In this document: one piece after another, positions 35,501 through 45,289 of the stretch
Numbering within the stretch: position 1 is the stretch's first letter
How the letters are laid out: each line of letters begins with the position of its first letter
Assembly (NCBI RefSeq): GCF_040869035.1
Contig: NZ_CP162100.1
Location: 868,001-932,000, forward strand
DNA length: 64,000 nucleotides
Source of the DNA: Vibrio sp. NTOU-M3
GTDB taxonomy: Bacteria; Pseudomonadota; Gammaproteobacteria; Enterobacterales; Vibrionaceae
Direction: 5' to 3'
Position numbers and translations under genes: made by a program
The notes under the pieces: model-generated
The model's input: only the letters and a program-made list of their open reading frames with translations
Database searches by the model: none
Told to the model about the DNA's origin: nothing

Positions 35501-36961
35501 TGCAATCAGGTCGTTATCGCTGTCGAGATCCCACCATGACGGTAGCCCGTCGCCATCCATATCAAGTGTTGGTGTCGCGCGACCATAGAATTCAATACCA
35601 TCGCTAACACCATCAGCATCGCTATCTGCACTGAGGAAATTGCTGTCTAATGCTTGTTCCATTTCATCAGACAGACCATCTTGGTCAGAATCAAGATAAA
35701 CCAAAGCTTGATAGTCTATGGTTTCGCTGATATTTGCTCCAAGCGCAAAGAAGTAGTTGCCGGAAGATGGGATCACCGCGCTGATAATCCGTTGTCCTGG
35801 TAATGTGTGTTCAATAAAGGCAACAGGGACACCTTGTGCGTCAACTAAGGTGATAAAGCCAGCAAATGGCAGCGATGTCTTTAATTGGATAGAAACTCTG
35901 CCTTGTGGCAGTGTGAGGCGGTAGTAATCTTGGTCATAACCGCTATTGGTTTGAAGTGTTCCAGAGATAAATGAAGGGAAGGCCGTCACCGTCTCTGAAA
36001 CAGCAATACCATCGTTGTTGACTGGGCTTTCAATGTGCTCAGGCCAGCTGTCTTTGGAAGCATCAAATGGGTAGCCATCTAGTTGATCGACAACGCCATC
36101 ACCATCTTCATCGTGCTGGTGGTAGTTACTTACCCCATCGCCATCGCTGTCAGAGTGTGAAGCTTTGTCGAGCGGGAAGAGGTCATCATTTAAATAGCCA
36201 TCACCGTCGGCATCCAGATCGTCTGAATCGCTTAACCCATCACCGTCGATATCGTCAATCACGTTAATGGTGTAGTGAGCAAATGCTGATAAATCTTGTT
36301 CGTTGTCTAGGACTAACTCCAGGCGATATTCGCCAGATGTATCGGCAAAGAATCCAGTGCTGTGAGAGTTAGGACTTGTCAGGGTGTATTGGCTATTTTC
36401 TGGTGACTCAATGACTTTCCAGATTGGGTTCAATCCTACCGAGCCATCACTGGTTAAGATAGACAAGTTAGGCTGATTTGCGATAGGCCAGTTTCTTACT
36501 TTGGCAATGGTGGCTTTACCCATGATGTTAGCAGACGGGATCGGGTTCGATTTGTCTGCATTGATATCAATCTCATCACTCACGGTGAACTCACCATCGC
36601 TCACGTTAACCTGTAATTTGAAGGTTTCCGTTGAGGCGACGTCTGGTAACACAACGGCAAGGTTGCCATGTTCATCAATATTACTTAAATCCAGTTCAGG
36701 TGTGCCTGATAACTGCTCCCAGTTAAATGAAAGTGCATCGCCATCTGGGTCATAAGCATTAACCTGAACTGAGATTTCTCTTAGTCCATATGTTTGGGTT
36801 TGTTCTGACACCAAAGTTACTGTGGGCGCGCTGTTTGTATCATTGTCGCTGTCCCAAAAGCAGCCGCTTAGCCCTAATGCACCTGCAAGAATGACACTAA
36901 GCTTCGTTTTCTTAGCCAACACGTTAAAAATCCTTTTCTTAAAAAATAGAATCTCATTCAT
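32510..36961 (-). CDS. Giant lipoprotein with calcium-binding repeats and TIG-like domains
   Basis: 1483 residues. Lipobox LSGC puts the lipidated cysteine at residue 34, after an unusually long basic start. Then: an Ig/cadherin-like segment (about 45-130, AYDPDGDALSFNW), two clusters of thrombospondin-3-like Asp-rich motifs (about 235-300 and 424-563; DIDGDGLSDSDD, DEDGDGVVDQLDG, DSDQDGLSDEME), a large middle of no recognised fold, two TIG-like domains (about 1174-1350; IIIGGRGFQP, LTVKGSGFSK) and a C-terminal beta domain with CDNGGLKDDNF. Probably surface-exposed and Ca-stabilised, perhaps an adhesin; function is not established. Confidence 0.8.
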   Translation of the reverse strand: MNEILFFKKRIFNVLAKKTKLSVILAGALGLSGCFWDSDNDTNSAPTVTLVSEQTQTYGLREISVQVNAYDPDGDALSFNWEQLSGTPELDLSNIDEHGNLAVVLPDVASTETFKLQVNVSDGEFTVSDEIDINADKSNPIPSANIMGKATIAKVRNWPIANQPNLSILTSDGSVGLNPIWKVIESPENSQYTLTSPNSHSTGFFADTSGEYRLELVLDNEQDLSAFAHYTINVIDDIDGDGLSDSDDLDADGDGYLNDDLFPLDKASHSDSDGDGVSNYHQHDEDGDGVVDQLDGYPFDASKDSWPEHIESPVNNDGIAVSETVTAFPSFISGTLQTNSGYDQDYYRLTLPQGRVSIQLKTSLPFAGFITLVDAQGVPVAFIEHTLPGQRIISAVIPSSGNYFFALGANISETIDYQALVYLDSDQDGLSDEMEQALDSNFLSADSDADGVSDGIEFYGRATPTLDMDGDGLPSWWDLDSDNDLIADQLEMLNVALDVDNDGAINSQDEDSDNNGQLDSVEVGFNFMEPSNIDGDQLFDFVDADNDNDMVDDTLDSEPNIAMLNSVARDNKPLEITQVTDSHNQITFQCLLSQSVSISLSNFNHYSGLKTVVRSQGESSVIPHTVEQDTLQIDCQTLGMGNHLLLVTDGETRTGEYPIEVLQDNALLLSQVSLSGNQLTLHGTNLNQPFVLHYSAGTLDIDNRYSDQSYTLTLPSNFVSGEIYLDHAYGSTQSFYVSYKQTASHNVTAELPTGIQPEDVYLSTSLDNEVPFNPNGNTLDIDVSQPEIATLSKYIGEEIHTLGYAPVLPSSSSIQINATTTAVGYLWHSINNDWSNASAEQQLQAIYALDSVQQLGELIYNGLASDLDYLLSDEIYLSPLYQQALTDIKASLAIQPNALRQGRSNSPIVITPEQEIDDIGVKIDGDNQFNIENDTKLHLAFQVVSSEGKSICQYGSGMWSSNFVGPQETMWHIASTGICGGSVVQDSTVRVLSAGSDASYDAMLTPGQISAHEKSVRQYLVGRTIIDGVVLPQLMFILDNAGLLTINKNQLATIFLTEAPWFMTEVMEFTTGGQSLEEFRYDVLVKLKNDFLSYGPVTQAIFKAAAQNLTAEALAKLAAKAVKKAIPVIGQLLIVKDFTLMGVDIGKTLTDLSSVDVVIDFQVEVELEVTSVEPAVITPDGEPKQIIIGGRGFQPVKPDFWSSKKYPMVTLTSTLSGEARQYKPYYINHDGTEMWIMAGASLFNTDDDVFDLSVKHSAFDLPAEELKEAITVEADLVLSSVSKTQAASNDILTVKGSGFSKFSSENMVMFGQYQVAILSLSSTELSFRIPKDLDPGTYAIKAKRLDINDSKWSNELEVEIAEADVVITVCDNGGLKDDNFALDVDGQRVGQTSTSNSKYCFAFPITLPTGIHSATLTGLDAPDGIGTYSISFSGVTDVSGAPTSGSDLVPGSAPKQYSFKVIQPSAPSVFMVPKSIPRRLGAE

Positions 36962-37334
36962 CGCTCTTTTTAAGATGATGAAAAATATGCAAATAACTTA
37001 TTTATGCTATCTCGTTCTGTAATCATGTCTCTGTTTTGTTTTTGAGATCGTCTATTTTTTGGTCAAAAGGTTTAATGTATGAAATGGCTTAGCACTAAGG
37101 TGTTGTTTTTGTTTCAATCTTAAGTTTGATGTGGTTTTGGTTAAGTTGCGATAGGGCAAGAAAAAATATGCAACAACGTGGTAAGGCGTTGGGAAAAAAT
37201 GAAGATCTATCGAAAGGTGTAAACTTAGGTATTGCAGCCGTAGTGTCACAAAAAATTCATCGTCTTACATTGGCATCTTGGGTCAGAATTCATCATAGTG
37301 TCATTGTGGTGTCATAAAAATAGAACAAGGAGAA
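36962..37334. other. Non-coding stretch upstream of the lipoprotein gene
   Basis: AT-rich region holding the lipoprotein promoter on the minus strand and probably that of the small ORF on the plus strand. A direct repeat AATTCATC (near 37253 and 37288) and repeated GTGTCA motifs (37244-37315) lie just upstream of the small ORF. A 63-codon plus-strand frame here lacks a ribosome site and is not called. Confidence 0.4.
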
Positions 37335-37439
37335 ATGATGCAGCATCAAGAAATGATCCAACCTTCCCATTTCGGTGTCGTTAGCCGTACGTGTCTGTTT
37401 TGCTTCGTTGGTCTTTTGAGTGTGTTTACGCTGATATAA
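37335..37439 (+). CDS. Possible 34-residue membrane peptide
   Basis: ATG at 37335 follows AAGGAG with a 4-bp gap, the best Shine-Dalgarno in the neighbourhood. The frame encodes 34 residues: a polar first half (MMQHQEMIQPSHFG) and a hydrophobic second half (CLFCFVGLLSVFTLI) able to span a membrane, and then TAA. It is 157 bp upstream of selO on the same strand, with no terminator between them. Not in any family I recognise. It could also be a leader peptide of selO. Confidence 0.35.
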   Translation: MMQHQEMIQPSHFGVVSRTCLFCFVGLLSVFTLI

Positions 37440-37596
37440 ACCGCGATTTTAAATCAAATATCTTAAGATTTATGGCTTAAGAATCCATATTAAGTTTGTG
37501 GTTACTATCGTGTAGTAGACTGCAATGCTTAGCCTCACTAGTTTGCTTTGTTAAGCTGTGCTATTTTCGGTTTATCAACATGTGAATGGATTCTTT

Positions 37597-39066
37597 ATGT
37601 CTGACCTGAGCACGCTTAACTTATCTCACCGATTCTCCCAACTGCCCGCTGCGTTTTATCATAAGGTTGCCTTACAACCTCTGACGAATACTCGTTGGGT
37701 CGCATGGAATGCACCATTTGCGATGGCGTTTGACTTACCGCAGCAAGCGGATGAAGCGCTTTTGCGTCAGTTTAGTGGTGAAGATGCGGTGGCTGAATTT
37801 AATCCTCTGGCGATGAAATACGCGGGTCATCAATTTGGTGTTTATAACCCAGATCTTGGTGATGGACGTGGTTTGCTCTTGGCTGAAATTGAAGATGGTC
37901 AAGGAAAAGTGTTTGATATCCACGTTAAAGGGGCAGGGCTGACACCATTTTCAAGAATGGGCGATGGTCGCGCTGTGCTACGTTCTACTATTCGAGAGTA
38001 TTTGTGCAGTGAAGCGATGGCTGGGCTTGGCATCCCGACCACCCGAGCATTAGGAATGATGGTTAGTGATACGCCTGTATATCGAGAGAAAACAGAGCAA
38101 GGTGCACTGCTGATTCGAATGGCAGAGAGCCATATCCGATTTGGTCATTTTGAACATTTTTTCTATACCAACCAGCACGAGTATTTGCAGCTATTGGCCG
38201 ATAAGGTCATTGAATGGTATTGGCCTGAGTATTGCGATGTGGCACTTCCTTATGTGGCGATGTTTGAACAGATTATTGACCGAACCGCTTATATGATTGC
38301 TTGCTGGCAATCGGTGGGTTTTGCTCATGGTGTAATGAATACCGACAATATGTCTGTGCTAGGGCAAACGTTCGACTATGGTCCTTTTGCTTTTCTCGAT
38401 GAGTATGATCCGAGCTATATCTGTAACCACTCAGACTACCAAGGGCGTTATGCGTTTGATCAACAGCCTCGTGTTGCGTTGTGGAATTTGTCTGCATTGG
38501 CCCACGCCCTTTCGCCACTGATTGAAAAGCCGGTTCTAGAACGGCTCTTAGGGCAATATGAACACAAACTGAGCCTTTATTTTAGTCAACTAATGCGCAG
38601 CAAACTCGGATTACATTGTAAGCTGGACGGCGACGGTGAGTTGTTTGATGCCATGTTTGAGTTACTTCAGAAAAACCGCACTGACTACACCCGCTTTATG
38701 CGTCAACTATCGATGCTTGATTGCCAGCCAGAACAAGCCGTGTTGGATTTGTTTGTTGACCGTGACAGTGCAGCTTCATGGTTAACTGCGTATATGGCCC
38801 GTTGTGAGCTAGAGATAGCGAACGATGGGCAAGCTGTCACAGCTGAGCAGCGCTGCCACAAAATGCGCCAAGTAAACCCTAAATACATTTTGCGAAACTA
38901 CCTTGCTCAAATTGCCATAGACAAAGCCGAACAGGGAGATTTTAGTGAAGTGAATCAGCTTGCTGAATTACTTAGAAAACCGTTTGATGAGCAGCCCGAC
39001 TTCAATGCTTATGCTAACCTGCCACCAGAATGGGGTAAGGGTATGGAAATCAGCTGCTCCTCATGA
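37597..39066 (+). CDS. selO: Protein adenylyltransferase SelO
   Basis: 489 residues from ATG 37597 ([13 protein letters not shown]); the longer frame from 37558 has no ribosome site. SelO (YdiU) is a pseudokinase-fold enzyme that transfers AMP from ATP to Ser/Thr/Tyr of target proteins, linked to redox control. Motifs: [19 protein letters not shown] near residue 80, [32 protein letters not shown] near 115-145, [10 protein letters not shown] and [13 protein letters not shown] near 245-270. It ends SCSS, the conserved tail where animal SelO has selenocysteine. Its stop overlaps that of the convergent hybrid kinase. Confidence 0.95.
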   Translation: MSDLSTLNLSHRFSQLPAAFYHKVALQPLTNTRWVAWNAPFAMAFDLPQQADEALLRQFSGEDAVAEFNPLAMKYAGHQFGVYNPDLGDGRGLLLAEIEDGQGKVFDIHVKGAGLTPFSRMGDGRAVLRSTIREYLCSEAMAGLGIPTTRALGMMVSDTPVYREKTEQGALLIRMAESHIRFGHFEHFFYTNQHEYLQLLADKVIEWYWPEYCDVALPYVAMFEQIIDRTAYMIACWQSVGFAHGVMNTDNMSVLGQTFDYGPFAFLDEYDPSYICNHSDYQGRYAFDQQPRVALWNLSALAHALSPLIEKPVLERLLGQYEHKLSLYFSQLMRSKLGLHCKLDGDGELFDAMFELLQKNRTDYTRFMRQLSMLDCQPEQAVLDLFVDRDSAASWLTAYMARCELEIANDGQAVTAEQRCHKMRQVNPKYILRNYLAQIAIDKAEQGDFSEVNQLAELLRKPFDEQPDFNAYANLPPEWGKGMEISCSS

Positions 39067-42000
39067 TGCTTTCGAGTGCTTTTTGCCCCATTTGGATAGC
39101 TTTTTCTCCAGTAATTGCTTATTCACTGGTTTAGTAAGGAAGTCATCCATACCCGCTTCAATACAGGCTTTGCGATCACTTTCCATTGCATTGGCGGTCA
39201 TGGCTAAGATCGGAATAGTCTGCACTTGGCTGCCAGCTTCGCCATTCCGAATATTAATAGTGGCTTCATAGCCATCCATTTCTGGCATCTGGCAGTCCAT
39301 CAACACTAGATCAAACGTATTGGATGCTTGGAGTTTTTCCAAAGCAATAAGGCCGTTCGTTGCGATTTCGTAACTGCATTTTAATTGCTTTAAGAAGCCA
39401 GTAATAACGATTTGATTCACACGGTTATCTTCAACGACCAGCACACGCAATGTGCTTTCTAACATTTCATCGACTGGTGCGCTATCGAGGCCAAGTAAGT
39501 AGTTGTGGGTGACCAGAGGTTGCCGCTCATCGAAGTCTTCACTCCCAATCACTCGAAGCGCTTGAAGTAAGTCTTTGGTGGTCGCGGGCTTAATGAAATA
39601 GCCACTAAACCCTAATTGCTTAAACTCATTCTGAGCACTGATGTTATCTAACGATGTCATCATAATGAGCTTAGTGCGTTGGGCATGCGGATGCTGGCGT
39701 AACTCTTGACTGAGTTCGATGCCATCTTGCAGCGGCATCAACATATCAAGAAATGCGACATCAAACTCTTTGCCATGTGTTTCAAACTGAAGTTGGCACT
39801 GCGCTTTAGCTTCTTCAGGGCCTTTCGCTTCAACGGCATTCGCCCCCCAACGTTGCAGTTGTTTTAGCAACACCTCTCGGTTAATGGCATTGTCATCGAC
39901 AATGAGAATGTCGAGTGCCGAAATATTAGTATCGGGTACGACAACGGTTGATGTCTCGGATTTTCCTACGAGGACATTAAAACTGAATGTTGTGCCTTTG
40001 CCTACTTCACTGGTGACAGAGACATCGCCGTCCATCAACTGACACAACTTTCTTACGATCGCTAGCCCTAGTCCGGTACCGCCATATCGACGGGTAGTGG
40101 ATGCATCAACCTGACTAAACTTATCGAACAAGCTATCGACTCTGTCGGCTGGAATTCCTATGCCTGTATCCGAAATATAAGCATCGAGACGCCAGTGATT
40201 TTCATCATGTTCGTTGAGTTCAGCGTGGATCAGAATTTCACCTTTTTCGGTAAATTTCATCGCATTACCGACTAAGTTAGCAAAGATTTGTCGGATGCGG
40301 GAACTGTCACCCACCACACGGCTTTGCTCAATATCAATGGTATCTAAAATCAGTTCGATATCAGGGTTTGTCAGGGTCGCTGCCATACTTTCACTGAATT
40401 CACCGAGTAAGCTGCGCAGATCAAAATCGTGTTTTTCAAACTCTAACTTATCGGCTTCAATTTTAGAGAAATCAAGAATGTCGTTGAGCAAACTCAGTAA
40501 AGATAAAGCACTGCTGTGCGCGAGGTAGGCTTGGTGTTGTTGTGAGTGATTGAGGTTATTAGACATTAGCAAATCCAGCATACCGATCACCCCGTTCATT
40601 GGTGTACGGATCTCATGGCTCATAACAGCCAAGAATTCACTTTTGGCTTTTACTGCCAGCTCCGCATTCTCCTTGGCTTTAATAAGCGCATCCTGTGATG
40701 CTTTTAATGGACCAATGTCTCGCACCATGCCAGAGAAGAACATGCCTTCTTCTGTTTCTATTGGGGCAATTGAAAGCTGTATTGGAAACTGTTCCCCTGA
40801 TTTCCGCTGAGCAATAACTTCGCGTCCTAATTGCCCAAGGGAGTCTCTGATGCCAATGATTTTAGCTTCTTGCGTGTCGCGATAGCGGTCGATATAGCCT
40901 TGATGGTGGGCTTTGTATTGATTAGGCATCAGCATTTCGACGGGGTGACCAACCACTTCATTTTCGGAGTAACCAAAAATCATTTGTGCAGACTGGTTGA
41001 AGGTTAAGATGGTCCCTTGACTGTCGATGGTGATGATGCCGTCAGCAGCGGTATCGAGCACCGCGGCGAGGCGTTGTTTTGTTTCTTGTTGCTGGCTCAT
41101 TAGTCCACTTTTAGCTTTTACTGCTCGCTCAGCATTCTCCTTAGCTTTTATCAGTGCATCCTGTGATGCTTTTAATGGACCAATGTCTCGCACCATACCA
41201 GAGAAGAACATGCCTTCTTCTGTTTCTATTGGGGCAATTGAAAGCTGTATTGGAAATTGTTCCCCCGATTTTCGCTGGGCAATGACCTCGCGCCCTAATT
41301 GCCCAAGGGTGTCTCTGATACCAATGATTTTGGCTTCTTTCGTGGTGCGATAACGGTCGATATAGCCTTGGTGGTGGGCTTTGTATTGATTGGGCATCAG
41401 CATTTCGACGGGTTGACCAACCACTTCATTTTCGGAGTAACCAAAAATCATTTGTGCAGATTGGTTAAAGATTAAGATGGTCCCTTGACTGTCGATGGTG
41501 ATGATGCCGTCAGCAGCCGTATCAAGCACCGCTTCGAGCCGTTGCTTTGTTTCTTGCTGCTGGCTCATTAGGCGCTCTTTTTCCTTTACCTCTAAATCCA
41601 GCCGTTTTAATGAGGTGGTATTTTGCTCAATTTTTCCCGTTAACGTATTGATGGACTGGGCAATGGAGTCGATAGCGCGAATGTTAAAGCGAGGCAGGCG
41701 ATAACCAAGGCCATTGCTTCCGAGTAAGTTGATTTGCTCAATGAGATGAGTGATGGGATGAATCAGGAGCTGTTGCAAACTCATGAACAGCGTTACTGAT
41801 AGTACAACAGCAGAAAGGACTAATATCAGTGTGGCAATGTCACGAATGCGAATTAAAGCGGCGAATACGGCTTGATGGTCAAAGTGAATCTTCAATTGGT
41901 ATTGTGCCATACCAACCGCGACATCATGTTCTTTGGTGATCACGGCTGAAATTGATTCATGGTTACTGACTTGAATTTTTTGTTTTGAGTCGGCAAAGCT

Positions 42001-42654
42001 TAATTCGATGGCTTGAATCGGATAATACGCATGTCTTAGCTTTTCGTAAGTTGCAGAAAGTAAAGAGAAGTAGCGCTTTTCCCAGTCGAGCGAGAGCATC
42101 ACCCAACCGACCAACTGATTTCGCAGGTAAATCGGACTGGCCACCCATTGAGACAAGGTGTTTTTGTCATCGGATGAAATCAACGGGTCTGTCGATGGGG
42201 GGCTTAGGAGCGCTCTATCTGTCATCAGGCTAGAGAAAACATCAAACTTTTCCACGTTGGTTAATAACCAGGGTTCACTGTTGAATCGTCGGTTATTGCT
42301 GGTGATGGTCGATGCTGCGAATACGGTCCCGTCGTAATCAACAATGATGATGTAGTTAATGAAGTCGTGTGTTTTGACAACATCATTGAGTGACTGAGCA
42401 ATGCCTCGATTAATGCCAGTATCAATCGCTTTTTTAATGTTCCGGTTTTGAGCGTTGAGTTCCGCGATGGATAAAGTGGCGGTATTGTTTTCTTCGATGA
42501 TGCCACTGACGAGTTCAAGCGTACCGGAAAGTTGCTGATTTACACTGCGCTCAAACGCTTGCTCAGCGATTTTATACATTATGATGGCTGTGATCAGAAT
42601 GATGAATGACGTGATCCCAACGATTAATGCAGTCAGTTTTTTTGCCAGCCCCAT
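39061..42654 (-). CDS. Hybrid sensor histidine kinase with duplicated PAS and two receiver domains
   Basis: 1197 residues. Order: membrane helix (about 8-28), periplasmic sensor, second helix (about 272-292) and HAMP, two near-identical PAS units (362-517 and 518-673), HisKA with the phospho-histidine in [13 protein letters not shown] (about 681), HATPase ([33 protein letters not shown]), receiver 1 ([12 protein letters not shown]) and receiver 2 ([25 protein letters not shown]). No Hpt domain is present, so phosphate must leave through a separate Hpt protein. Signal and output are unknown. The PAS pair arose by a 468-bp tandem duplication. Confidence 0.93.
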   Translation of the reverse strand: MGLAKKLTALIVGITSFIILITAIIMYKIAEQAFERSVNQQLSGTLELVSGIIEENNTATLSIAELNAQNRNIKKAIDTGINRGIAQSLNDVVKTHDFINYIIIVDYDGTVFAASTITSNNRRFNSEPWLLTNVEKFDVFSSLMTDRALLSPPSTDPLISSDDKNTLSQWVASPIYLRNQLVGWVMLSLDWEKRYFSLLSATYEKLRHAYYPIQAIELSFADSKQKIQVSNHESISAVITKEHDVAVGMAQYQLKIHFDHQAVFAALIRIRDIATLILVLSAVVLSVTLFMSLQQLLIHPITHLIEQINLLGSNGLGYRLPRFNIRAIDSIAQSINTLTGKIEQNTTSLKRLDLEVKEKERLMSQQQETKQRLEAVLDTAADGIITIDSQGTILIFNQSAQMIFGYSENEVVGQPVEMLMPNQYKAHHQGYIDRYRTTKEAKIIGIRDTLGQLGREVIAQRKSGEQFPIQLSIAPIETEEGMFFSGMVRDIGPLKASQDALIKAKENAERAVKAKSGLMSQQQETKQRLAAVLDTAADGIITIDSQGTILTFNQSAQMIFGYSENEVVGHPVEMLMPNQYKAHHQGYIDRYRDTQEAKIIGIRDSLGQLGREVIAQRKSGEQFPIQLSIAPIETEEGMFFSGMVRDIGPLKASQDALIKAKENAELAVKAKSEFLAVMSHEIRTPMNGVIGMLDLLMSNNLNHSQQHQAYLAHSSALSLLSLLNDILDFSKIEADKLEFEKHDFDLRSLLGEFSESMAATLTNPDIELILDTIDIEQSRVVGDSSRIRQIFANLVGNAMKFTEKGEILIHAELNEHDENHWRLDAYISDTGIGIPADRVDSLFDKFSQVDASTTRRYGGTGLGLAIVRKLCQLMDGDVSVTSEVGKGTTFSFNVLVGKSETSTVVVPDTNISALDILIVDDNAINREVLLKQLQRWGANAVEAKGPEEAKAQCQLQFETHGKEFDVAFLDMLMPLQDGIELSQELRQHPHAQRTKLIMMTSLDNISAQNEFKQLGFSGYFIKPATTKDLLQALRVIGSEDFDERQPLVTHNYLLGLDSAPVDEMLESTLRVLVVEDNRVNQIVITGFLKQLKCSYEIATNGLIALEKLQASNTFDLVLMDCQMPEMDGYEATINIRNGEAGSQVQTIPILAMTANAMESDRKACIEAGMDDFLTKPVNKQLLEKKLSKWGKKHSKAS
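40636..41571. repeat. 468-bp in-frame tandem duplication covering a PAS domain
   Basis: Units 40636-41103 and 41104-41571 each encode 156 residues running from [12 protein letters not shown] to AVKAKS. The proteins differ at only about ten positions, and DNA differences are mostly at third codon positions. The duplication keeps the frame and the PAS-to-HisKA linker. Confidence 0.93.
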
Positions 42655-42974
42655 AATCTCTACCTATTTCCGTGTGTATTGATTTAAGGACTTAATGCGA
42701 GCAGAAGTAGAGGTAGTGATATCTAGGCTCAACATGACACCAGTAATATCAGCAAGTAATTCCATTATTATTCATGCCTAAGTTTGACGTTCTTTAGCTA
42801 AAGCTTAGACATAAAGTGTCGTTTTTGGAGAGGGAATGGCTTTAATGTCTTTTTTGTTAAAAAGATGTGATGTAAATCTGCTATCTGTTCAAATTCTTCA
42901 AACTTATCAATAAGAATGCGAGAGGCAACTATCTAAACTACCCTTAATTTCAGTAGTAGCGAGCGGTCTGAGCA
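42655..42974. other. 320-bp divergent gap between hybrid kinase and response regulator
   Basis: Divergent promoter region. No operator, repeat or RNA structure recognised by eye. Confidence 0.4.
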
Positions 42975-43697
42975 ATGAACGCGAAAATACTTGTTGTCGA
43001 TGATGATCAAGAAATTAGGGAACTGTTAGATGAATACCTAACAAAAACAGGCTATCAGGTGATGGCGGTTGCTGATGGGGAACAGTTGAGAAAACACCTG
43101 GATAATCACGGTTTTCCTGATTTGATCCTATTGGATGTCATGCTTCCGGGTGATGACGGCTTTACGCTGTGCCAACAGGTGCGACGAGAGTCAAGTGTCC
43201 CGATTATTATGCTAACGGCGGTCTCGGACGATACTGATCAAATTATTGGCTTAGAAATTGGTGCTGATGATTATATTGCCAAGCCATTCAACCCACGTCA
43301 TTTAACGGCTCGGATTAAAGCGGTGTTAAGACGAGTTCAATTACCAGAAGAGAAGCCAAGCGACAGTTTACCCAAGCAAATCACCTTTGGTGACTGGCAA
43401 TTGGATACTTTGGCTCACCGAATTACTCACCTTGAGAATCAGCAAACCCATGACTTATCTGGCAGTGATTTTGCGTTGCTTATGCTGTTCTTAAATCGCC
43501 CGAATGAAGTGTTGGATCGCGATACCATTTCTTTTGCAACGAGAGGTCGTGAAGCCTTGCCATTTGAGCGCGGAATTGATGTGCAGTTAAGCCGTTTGCG
43601 CCAGAGATTGGGCGACAGTGGTAAGTACCCGCAATACATAAAAACCATGCGTGGGAATGGGTACATTTTAGCAGTGCCGGTCAGCTATGAACATTAA
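42975..43697 (+). CDS. OmpR-family response regulator
   Basis: 240 residues. Receiver domain with acidic pair VVDDDQE, phospho-acceptor aspartate in DLILLDVMLPGDDG near residue 55 and the K in YIAKPFNPRHL near 105, then a winged-helix DNA-binding domain (about 130-235) with ERGIDVQLSRLRQRLG. It overlaps the sensor kinase start by 11 bp, so the pair is translationally coupled. Placement before a sugar ABC operon recalls the GltR/GtrS system controlling glucose uptake in Pseudomonas; the same role here is inference. Confidence 0.92.
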   Translation: MNAKILVVDDDQEIRELLDEYLTKTGYQVMAVADGEQLRKHLDNHGFPDLILLDVMLPGDDGFTLCQQVRRESSVPIIMLTAVSDDTDQIIGLEIGADDYIAKPFNPRHLTARIKAVLRRVQLPEEKPSDSLPKQITFGDWQLDTLAHRITHLENQQTHDLSGSDFALLMLFLNRPNEVLDRDTISFATRGREALPFERGIDVQLSRLRQRLGDSGKYPQYIKTMRGNGYILAVPVSYEH

Positions 43698-45147
43698 TCC
43701 ATGGCGCTGGTTGAAAAGCTTGAAGCCCAATTCTTTGGTGTCAAGAACGTTGGGGCTGACCTTGTTGGCTGTATTACTGGCGCAAGGGATAGCAACAGCG
43801 ATTTGGTATAGCGAATCAAAACAAAAAGAGCTGGCAGGGATTCGTGATGCATCTGAAAGCATGGCCAATATGTTTGCCTCCACCGTGACCTTTTTCCAAT
43901 CTCTGCCGGTGCGCTATCGCCATATTGTGCTCGACCAAATCCGTAATATGGGTGGGACGCGCTTTTTCGTTTCTTTTAATAAAGATCAGCTGGTTGTAGA
44001 ACCGATTGCCGACACTCAATTAAAAATGGCCTCGATAGCCGCCATTGAACAGGTCTTGAACAATAAACTTCCCAAGGCCTCTGCCATCTCAGTGGACTTT
44101 TCTCATCCAGATAATTTGCGTTTGCTGAAAAACGACATCTACTTGCATGATCTCCCTAAATCTTGGGCGCATCATACGCTTACCTTATCGCCGATTGACC
44201 CACCGGTCTTGGTGGTGCAAATCGAAATCGCACCGTCGGAGTGGGTTTATATTGCCGCGCTTTTGCCAGCGCCATACGTCACGCTTGATGACACGTTGAT
44301 TGACAGGGAACAGATAGTGTTTTTGTTCCTCTCGACTACGATTTTACTCATTCTTACCTATTTATTGGTGCGTCGTCAGGTGAAGCCGCTTAAGCGTTTA
44401 GCCAAAGCAGCAAATGAAATGAGTATGGATATTGACCAGCTCCCAATCCAAGAAGATGGGGCCAGTGAGTTGGTGACGGCAACTCGGGCGTTTAATCGGA
44501 TGCAGCAGCGGATCCGTCGTTATGTCGCCGACAGAGAACACTTGTTTTCTTCCATTTCTCACGACTTAAAAACTCCAATCACCCGGCTGCGCTTGCGAGC
44601 AGAACTGTTAGAAAGTGATGTGAAACGCAGCAAGTTTAACAAAGACTTAGATGAGCTGGAGATGATGGTGAAAGGGGCATTGCAGTGCGTTAAAGATACG
44701 GATATGCATGAAAATAATGCCTACATTGATCTTAATGACATGATCGATTCAGTCATCGAGCAGCATAACCAAGCGCAAGAGTGGGTGCACTTTACGCCAG
44801 TCAATATAGGGCTAGTGGTAGCAAAGCCATTGGCGATAAAGCGTGTGCTGAGTAATCTTATTGAAAATGCGGTTAAGTACGGTGGTGAAACCGAGGTGAC
44901 GATTTCACGTTCTGAAGAGTGGATCACTGTAACGATAACTGATCAAGGACAAGGGATCCCAGAAGACAAATTAGAAGCGGTGTTCGAGCCGTATTTTCGC
45001 TTAGCCAAAGATGATAAAGGCCACGGTTTAGGGCTGGGAATTTGCCGTAATATTCTTCACGGACATGGCGGAGATCTCATTATTGATAACTTGCCAAATA
45101 GTGGTCTTCGGGCGCAAGTCTTTATTCCACCGGGGTTAGAGGTGTAG
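43687..45147 (+). CDS. Sensor histidine kinase, partner of the preceding regulator
   Basis: 486 residues. Two membrane helices (about 15-35 and 213-233) enclose a periplasmic sensor of roughly 175 residues, followed by HAMP, HisKA with the histidine in SSISHDLKTPITRLR near 292, and HATPase (NLIENAVKYGG, DQGQGIPEDK, GHGLGLGICRNI). It phosphorylates the OmpR-type regulator whose gene it overlaps. The downstream operon encodes a periplasmic sugar binding protein, so the signal may be a sugar or a sugar-loaded binding protein. Confidence 0.92.
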   Translation: MNINPWRWLKSLKPNSLVSRTLGLTLLAVLLAQGIATAIWYSESKQKELAGIRDASESMANMFASTVTFFQSLPVRYRHIVLDQIRNMGGTRFFVSFNKDQLVVEPIADTQLKMASIAAIEQVLNNKLPKASAISVDFSHPDNLRLLKNDIYLHDLPKSWAHHTLTLSPIDPPVLVVQIEIAPSEWVYIAALLPAPYVTLDDTLIDREQIVFLFLSTTILLILTYLLVRRQVKPLKRLAKAANEMSMDIDQLPIQEDGASELVTATRAFNRMQQRIRRYVADREHLFSSISHDLKTPITRLRLRAELLESDVKRSKFNKDLDELEMMVKGALQCVKDTDMHENNAYIDLNDMIDSVIEQHNQAQEWVHFTPVNIGLVVAKPLAIKRVLSNLIENAVKYGGETEVTISRSEEWITVTITDQGQGIPEDKLEAVFEPYFRLAKDDKGHGLGLGICRNILHGHGGDLIIDNLPNSGLRAQVFIPPGLEV

Positions 45148-45165
45148 TGTAACAAACGTGTTACA
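45148..45165. promoter_or_regulatory. Inverted repeat upstream of the sugar ABC operon
   Basis: TGTAAC (45148-45153), 6-bp spacer, GTTACA (45160-45165): a perfect inverted repeat directly after the kinase stop codon and 125 bp before the binding-protein gene. Candidate operator for the response regulator or a LacI-type repressor. Confidence 0.45.
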
Positions 45166-45289
45166 TTGGCATTACGGTTTGTTTCAATCAAAAAATTCTA
45201 TTTGGATAGACTGGTTTTTGTACAGGCAAGAATGCTTGGGGTCAGAGAGCTGTCGGCCCAGTGTCTAATCCAATACATGGAAGATAACA

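Noticed and set aside
37126..37317. 63-codon frame upstream of the small ORF
   Set aside because: No Shine-Dalgarno and no membrane or domain pattern; the nearby 34-codon frame has far better start signals.
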